Below are positions 58,538-64,000 of a DNA stretch of 64,000 nucleotides, one piece after another. Positions within the stretch are counted from its first letter, which is position 1. Every line of letters begins with the position of its first letter. Source of the DNA: Photobacterium marinum (GTDB lineage: Bacteria > Pseudomonadota > Gammaproteobacteria > Enterobacterales > Vibrionaceae); NCBI RefSeq assembly GCF_000331515.1, contig NZ_AMZO01000007.1:1-64000 (forward strand). Direction: 5' to 3'. Position numbers and translations under genes: made by a program. The notes beneath the pieces are model-generated. The model made no database searches. It had not been told where the DNA came from and was given only the letters and a program-made list of their open reading frames with translations.

Positions 58538-58631
58538 GTTCCGATAACCAAAAGTTGTTATCCGGTCAGTTTAGCTTAATGAAACTTGGTTTATTCTGTC
58601 AGTTTTGTGCATTTTCAATGAACGAGGCAGG

Positions 58632-58644
58632 CTGTAAATTACAG
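58632..58644. repeat. CTGTAA-A-TTACAG inverted repeat upstream of the mla promoter
   Basis: A perfect 6-bp inverted repeat is centred at 58638, with one more TTACAG half-site at 58650-58655, directly upstream of the predicted -35. The layout resembles a regulator binding site. The spacing does not fit a LexA box. Confidence 0.55.
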
Positions 58645-58663
58645 AGTTCTTACAGTGTTTATC

Positions 58664-58692
58664 TTGAGTTGGTTGCGTAATGTACTTATGAT
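58664..58692 (+). promoter_or_regulatory. candidate promoter of the mla operon
   Basis: TTGAGT (58664-58669) and TATGAT (58687-58692) are separated by exactly 17 bp, about 100 bp before mlaF. The -10 matches 5/6 and the -35 4/6. Confidence 0.6.
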
Positions 58693-58792
58693 CGATTTTT
58701 CCAACGGTTAAATGACTAATTATCTTCATTATTCGGTCTTCTATAACGGAGAGCCGAAGACAACAGAAGGCTGAGCGGCCGACAGGATGGCT

Positions 58793-59608
58793 ATGGAACC
58801 GACTGAAGCGCTTGTTTCCATTAAAAACATGACGTTTTCGCGGGGTGACCGCAAGATTTTTGATGATGTATCTCTGGATGTACCTAAAGGAAAGGTGACT
58901 GCCATTATGGGGCCGTCCGGGATAGGTAAGACAACCTTGCTGAGATTGATCGGCGGGCAGATTCTGCCGGACAGCGGCGAGATATGGTTTGAACACTGGA
59001 ATATTCCGGTATTAAAACGCAGTGAGTTGTATCAGGCTCGTAATCGGATGAGCATGTTGTTCCAGTCCGGAGCGCTGTTTACTGATATGACAGTGTTTGA
59101 CAATGTAGCTTTTCCGCTTCGTGAGCACACGGATCTGCCGGAAGACCTTTTGCGTACATTAGTATTGTTGAAGCTGGAGGCGGTTGGACTGCGAGGTGCA
59201 GCGCAACTGATGCCGAATGAACTTTCCGGTGGTATGGCGCGTCGAGCGGCACTAGCCCGTGCGATAGCGCTTGACCCTGATTTGATCATGTATGATGAGC
59301 CGTTTGTCGGTCAGGATCCTATTACGATGGGCGTGCTGGTGGAGCTGATCCGCAGCCTGAATCAGGCGCTAGGGATTACCTCTGTGATTGTTTCGCATGA
59401 TGTGCCTGAAGTGATGAGCATCGCGGATTATGTTTATCTGCTTTCCGGCAGTAAGATCATTGGCCGGGGAACACCAGATGAACTCCGGGCAGATCCGGAT
59501 CCACAGGTTCGTCAGTTTCTTGATGGTGACGCAGACGGCCCGGTACCGTTTAAGTTTCCCGCCTGTGAGATCGGTGAAGACCTGTTCGGTGCTGTCGAGA
59601 AGCTTTAG
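58793..59608 (+). CDS. mlaF: phospholipid transport ABC ATPase MlaF
   Basis: This is the ATPase of the MlaFEDB complex, which moves phospholipids between the periplasmic carrier MlaC and the inner membrane. It has Walker A GPSGIGKTT, signature ELSGGMARRAALARA, Walker B LIMYDEPFVGQD and the family ending RQFLDGDADGPVPF. The ATG at 58793 (MEPTEALVSI, 271 aa) aligns with the E. coli start and is five bases after AGGA; an ATG two codons earlier is too close to that site. It opens an operon running to murA. Confidence 0.96.
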   Translation: MEPTEALVSIKNMTFSRGDRKIFDDVSLDVPKGKVTAIMGPSGIGKTTLLRLIGGQILPDSGEIWFEHWNIPVLKRSELYQARNRMSMLFQSGALFTDMTVFDNVAFPLREHTDLPEDLLRTLVLLKLEAVGLRGAAQLMPNELSGGMARRAALARAIALDPDLIMYDEPFVGQDPITMGVLVELIRSLNQALGITSVIVSHDVPEVMSIADYVYLLSGSKIIGRGTPDELRADPDPQVRQFLDGDADGPVPFKFPACEIGEDLFGAVEKL

Positions 59609-59651
59609 TTGCCGGTCAGGCGTAAAATAGATAATAGGATTATTAACAATA

Positions 59652-60434
59652 ATGATTGCGGATTTTATTGCGCGGCACGGACGCTGGGGTATTGAGAAAT
59701 GCCAGACAGTAGGTCGTGCAAGTTTATTGCTTTACGGAGCCTTGGTCAGTAAGCCTCAGCCGAAGAAAATGTTTCCGTTGCTGATCCGGCAGCTTTATTC
59801 AGTTGGCGTGTTGTCCATTGCGATTATTCTGGTGTCTGGGCTGTTTATCGGAATGGTTTTAAGTCTGCAGGGTTATATCGTGCTGATTGATTTCGGGGCA
59901 GAAACCAGCCTAGGGCAGATGGTGGCACTTTCATTGCTGAGAGAGCTTGGGCCTGTTGTTACCGCTTTATTATTTGCCGGTCGGGCTGGTTCCGCGCTAA
60001 CGGCAGAAATTGGCCTGATGAAAGCAACCGAACAGTTGTCGAGTATGGAAATGATGGCGGTGGATCCGTTGCGACGGGTGATAGCGCCGCGCTTCTGGGC
60101 CGGGGTGATCTCTATGCCGCTGCTGGCTTTGCTGTTCTGCGCAATTGGTATCTGGGGCGGCCAGCTGGTGGGTGTAGATTGGAAAGGCATTGATCACGGT
60201 AGTTTTTGGTCGGTGATGCAGTCATCGGTTGAACTGGGTTATGACGTTATCAACAGTATCATTAAGTCAGTGGTGTTTGCTGTGACGGTGACCTGGATCG
60301 CTGTGTTTAACGGCTATGATGCGGTACCGACGTCGGAAGGTATCAGCCGGGCGACCACCAATACCGTGGTGAACTCGTCGCTGGCAGTTTTGGGATTGGA
60401 TTTTGTGCTGACTGCTTTGATGTTCGGCAACTAA
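59652..60434 (+). CDS. mlaE: phospholipid transport permease MlaE
   Basis: This 260-residue MlaE/YrbE permease has about five to six membrane helices and the conserved cytoplasmic coupling segment [25 protein letters not shown]. Two copies form the membrane core with MlaF. It lies 43 bp after mlaF. Confidence 0.96.
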   Translation: MIADFIARHGRWGIEKCQTVGRASLLLYGALVSKPQPKKMFPLLIRQLYSVGVLSIAIILVSGLFIGMVLSLQGYIVLIDFGAETSLGQMVALSLLRELGPVVTALLFAGRAGSALTAEIGLMKATEQLSSMEMMAVDPLRRVIAPRFWAGVISMPLLALLFCAIGIWGGQLVGVDWKGIDHGSFWSVMQSSVELGYDVINSIIKSVVFAVTVTWIAVFNGYDAVPTSEGISRATTNTVVNSSLAVLGLDFVLTALMFGN

Positions 60435-60474
60435 CAAGCGGTAATACTCGAACGGAACGTTGGGAAAATAACGG

Positions 60475-60954
60475 ATGCAACAGATTAAGAAATTAGAATT
60501 GTGGGTTGGCAGCTTTGTTCTGGCCGGTTTTGCTGCCCTGTTGGTGCTGGTATTTAAGGTCGCGGATGTCCAGAGCATCGGTGGCAATGACTCTTATACC
60601 TTGCAGGCGCATTTCGACAATATCGGTGGGCTGAAAGTACGTTCGCCAATTAAGGTCGGCGGTGTGACGGTGGGTAAGATTACTGCCATTAACCTGGATA
60701 CTGAAAGCTACACCCCGGTTGTCACTTTGGCTATTGAGAAAAAGTATGGCTACTTCCCGGAAACCAGTACAGCGTCAATTTTGACTTCTGGCCTTTTGGG
60801 CGAACAATACCTTGGTATCTCACCTGGGTTTGTGGATGAAGATATTGAAATGCTGGGTGAAGGTGATCTGATTGAAGACACCAAGTCGGCATTGGTACTG
60901 GAAGATATGATTGGCCAGGTGCTGTACAGCATTGGCGGTGATAGTGATAAATAG
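60475..60954 (+). CDS. mlaD: MCE-domain phospholipid-binding protein MlaD
   Basis: This 159-residue protein has one N-terminal membrane helix (about 7-27) and one MCE domain (about 38-115, YTLQAHFDNIGGLKVRSPIKVGGV). MlaD hexamers form the periplasmic ring that meets MlaC. It is somewhat shorter at the C-terminus than the E. coli protein (183). It is eight bases upstream of mlaC. Confidence 0.95.
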   Translation: MQQIKKLELWVGSFVLAGFAALLVLVFKVADVQSIGGNDSYTLQAHFDNIGGLKVRSPIKVGGVTVGKITAINLDTESYTPVVTLAIEKKYGYFPETSTASILTSGLLGEQYLGISPGFVDEDIEMLGEGDLIEDTKSALVLEDMIGQVLYSIGGDSDK

Positions 60955-60962
60955 GTGATGTA

Positions 60963-61607
60963 ATGAAATTCGTTCGATATGTACTGTTGATACTATTGTC
61001 ATTGCCGCTGTTTGCTCAGGCGGCCACTATTGATAAAACAGATCCTTACCTGATGATGCGACAGGTCTCGCAAATGACCTTTGCTCGCCTTAAAGCAGAG
61101 CAACCTAAGATTCAGAATAATCCTGAAGTACTGCGTGATGTGGTGAGAGAAGAGTTACTGCCTTATATTAATACCCGCTATGCGGCGTATAAGGTATTAG
61201 GCCCTCAGCTGAAGAAAACATCGAAGCAGCAGCGTAACAATTTTGTTGCGGCTTTTACTGATTACCTGGTGGCTTCATATGCTCAGGTGCTGACTCAGTA
61301 CACTGATCAGGATATTGAGATTGAGCCTCGTAAAAATGTACCGGAAAATCGTTCAATCGTTTCAGTTCGCGTTGATATTCTGGACACCAAGCGTCCGCCA
61401 ATTCGCCTGGACTTCAAACTACGCAAGAATAAGAAGACCAATGAATGGCAGGGTTACGATATGGTTGCCGAAGGCGTCAGCATGATCTCTACCAAGCAGA
61501 GTGAGTGGAGCGGTCAGCTGCGTACTGAAGGTGTTGATGCAGTTACAGCAAACCTGAAACAGCTTGCGGCGAAACCTATTCGTCGTGAGGAAAAAGATAA
61601 TGAGTAA
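60963..61607 (+). CDS. mlaC: periplasmic phospholipid carrier MlaC
   Basis: This 214-residue protein has a signal peptide (MKFVRYVLLILLSLPLFAQA) and a MlaC/Ttg2D fold that carries phospholipids across the periplasm. Family segments include FVAAFTDYLVASYAQVLTQY. Its end overlaps the mlaB start by eight bases. Confidence 0.95.
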   Translation: MKFVRYVLLILLSLPLFAQAATIDKTDPYLMMRQVSQMTFARLKAEQPKIQNNPEVLRDVVREELLPYINTRYAAYKVLGPQLKKTSKQQRNNFVAAFTDYLVASYAQVLTQYTDQDIEIEPRKNVPENRSIVSVRVDILDTKRPPIRLDFKLRKNKKTNEWQGYDMVAEGVSMISTKQSEWSGQLRTEGVDAVTANLKQLAAKPIRREEKDNE

Positions 61608-61911
61608 GCCAAAGATTGAGTGGCGAGTTCAGAAAAATGGCTATTATTGCTTGTCAGGGGAACTGGAACGTGACACAGTTCCAGCCTTTTGGCAGCAACG
61701 ACATGAATGGATGCCACAGGATGCCAAGGTAACGCTAGATCTGTCTGCTTTAGTTCGGGTGGATTCGGCGGGTATGGTGATGTTGCTTCATGTGTATCAG
61801 CAGCTGCGCAGTAATGGCTGCGAGCTGGTATTATTGAATGTGCCGGAACAGCTTAAAACGTTGCTACGCCTGAGCCATGTCGAATCAATGTTAGCTGCTT
61901 GTATTGACTGA
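61600..61911 (+). CDS. mlaB: STAS-domain protein MlaB
   Basis: This 103-residue STAS protein binds MlaF and is needed for its ATPase activity. The STAS core has [19 protein letters not shown], with the conserved serine of the DSAG loop. The start is the ATG at 61600, preceded by GAGGA within mlaC; an earlier in-frame TTG is not supported. Confidence 0.93.
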   Translation: MSKPKIEWRVQKNGYYCLSGELERDTVPAFWQQRHEWMPQDAKVTLDLSALVRVDSAGMVMLLHVYQQLRSNGCELVLLNVPEQLKTLLRLSHVESMLAACID

Positions 61912-61931
61912 GCAGTGAAAGAGGATTGCTT

Positions 61932-63456
<1,525 letters not shown>

Positions 63457-63461
63457 TCGAA

Positions 63462-63490
63462 AAAAAACCAGCCTTCGAGCTGGTTTTTTT
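63462..63490. terminator. two-way terminator, murA / degS
   Basis: The 11-bp stem AAAAAACCAGC / GCTGGTTTTTT with loop CTTCGA and T-run lies between convergent murA and degS. Confidence 0.92.
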
Positions 63491-63515
63491 ATGTCTTGAA
63501 TTCGCTTTCCGGTAC

Positions 63516-64000
63516 TTATTGATAGCGGTTCGGCTCATCGGCAATCAGTACTGAGAGAGTAACCGGCTTGCCATTGCGCAGTACTTTCATGTTGACGTAG
63601 TTGCCGGGACGAAGCTCGGTCACAATATCCAGTACATTACGGCGATCAGTTACGGGCTTACCATTAATTTCAATCAGGATATCTTGTACCTGGAAACCGG
63701 CTTTAGCCGCCGGGCCGTTTGGATCCATTCCTATAACAATGATCCCGCTGATTTGGTCTGCATCATATAAGCGGGCCATAACCGGATTAATATCCCTTGC
63801 CTCAATACCTATGTAACCGCGGATCACCCGACCGTCAGCGATCAGTTTGTTCATGATTTTCAGCGTCAGTTCATAAGGGATCGCAAAGGAGATCCCGTAT
63901 GTTTCAATATCTGTTGCCTGCTGGTAAGAAGCTGTATTGATCCCGACCAGTTCCCCCCGGGTATTGACCAGTGCGCCGCCTGAGTTGCCGTCATTGATAG
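63516..64000 (-). CDS. degS: site-1 serine protease DegS, C-terminal part (cut by the window edge)
   Basis: The open frame runs off the right edge, so only about 161 C-terminal residues are visible. These include the catalytic serine in NDGNSGGALVN, the end of the protease domain (GISFAIPYEL) and one PDZ domain (about the last 95 residues, with RVIRGYIGIE and ILIEINGKPVTDRRN). A single PDZ followed by the stop separates DegS from the two-PDZ DegQ/DegP. DegS cuts the anti-sigma factor RseA when its PDZ senses misfolded porins, switching on sigma-E. Its start lies beyond 64000. Confidence 0.93.
   Translation of the reverse strand, partial: INDGNSGGALVNTRGELVGINTASYQQATDIETYGISFAIPYELTLKIMNKLIADGRVIRGYIGIEARDINPVMARLYDADQISGIIVIGMDPNGPAAKAGFQVQDILIEINGKPVTDRRNVLDIVTELRPGNYVNMKVLRNGKPVTLSVLIADEPNRYQ

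Noticed and set aside
63516-64000. degQ/degP instead of degS
   Set aside because: Only one PDZ domain lies between the protease domain and the stop codon, and the ending fits DegS.

Overview
The window is ordinary gammaproteobacterial chromosome, almost certainly from the family Vibrionaceae (Photobacterium/Grimontia/Vibrio relatives). Three things point there. The first is a complete mannose-sensitive haemagglutinin (MSHA) type IV pilus locus in the order mshI-J-K-L-M-N-E-G-F-B-A-C-D-O-P-Q, preceded by csrD (mshH). The second is the run metH - lysC - class V aminotransferase - PglL-type oligosaccharyltransferase - uvrA - ssb, known from Vibrio cholerae. The third is the 5S rRNA tail at the left edge. 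The genus is an inference. No transposase, integrase, phage gene, CRISPR array or tRNA is visible.

Layout. 1-70: 3' end of a 5S rRNA gene and its terminator. 0.2-8.5 kb: methionine and lysine biosynthesis. metA and metH each have tandem MetJ-box arrays, a CPA1-type Na+/H+ antiporter lies between them, and lysC sits behind a lysine riboswitch. 8.5-16.2 kb: a class V aminotransferase, a PglL-like O-oligosaccharyltransferase, the divergent uvrA/ssb pair around a LexA box, and a LysR regulator. 16.4-35.7 kb: csrD and the whole MSHA locus. A terminator-like hairpin at the end of mshF separates the secretion genes (mshI-F) from the pilin genes (mshB-Q), and the major pilin gene is present as two tandem, diverged copies. 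35.8-46.7 kb: mreBCD, maf, rng, yhdP, a nitrilase-family amidase and tldD, all rightward. 46.8-48.9 kb: darP (yjgA) facing away from pmbA (tldE).

49.0-58.4 kb, all leftward: mgtE, then the rpoN region read from yrbG through kdsD, kdsC, lptC, lptA, lptB, rpoN, hpf, ptsN, rapZ and npr. It combines Kdo and LPS export, sigma-54 and the nitrogen phosphotransferase system. 58.8-63.5 kb, rightward: mlaFEDCB (outer-membrane phospholipid trafficking), ibaG and murA. The window ends inside a leftward degS.

How the genes work together: most of the window concerns the envelope (MreBCD, YhdP, Lpt, Kdo, Mla, MurA, DegS) or a surface pilus whose motor ATPase MshE carries the c-di-GMP-binding MshEN motif. 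Nothing here is clearly a new system. The most interesting signals are the two mshA copies, several uncharacterised leader hairpins (uvrA, rpoN-lptB, mgtE, yrbG, lysC), an inverted repeat beside the mla promoter, and a 40-codon reading frame with a strong ribosome-binding site opposite the end of npr.
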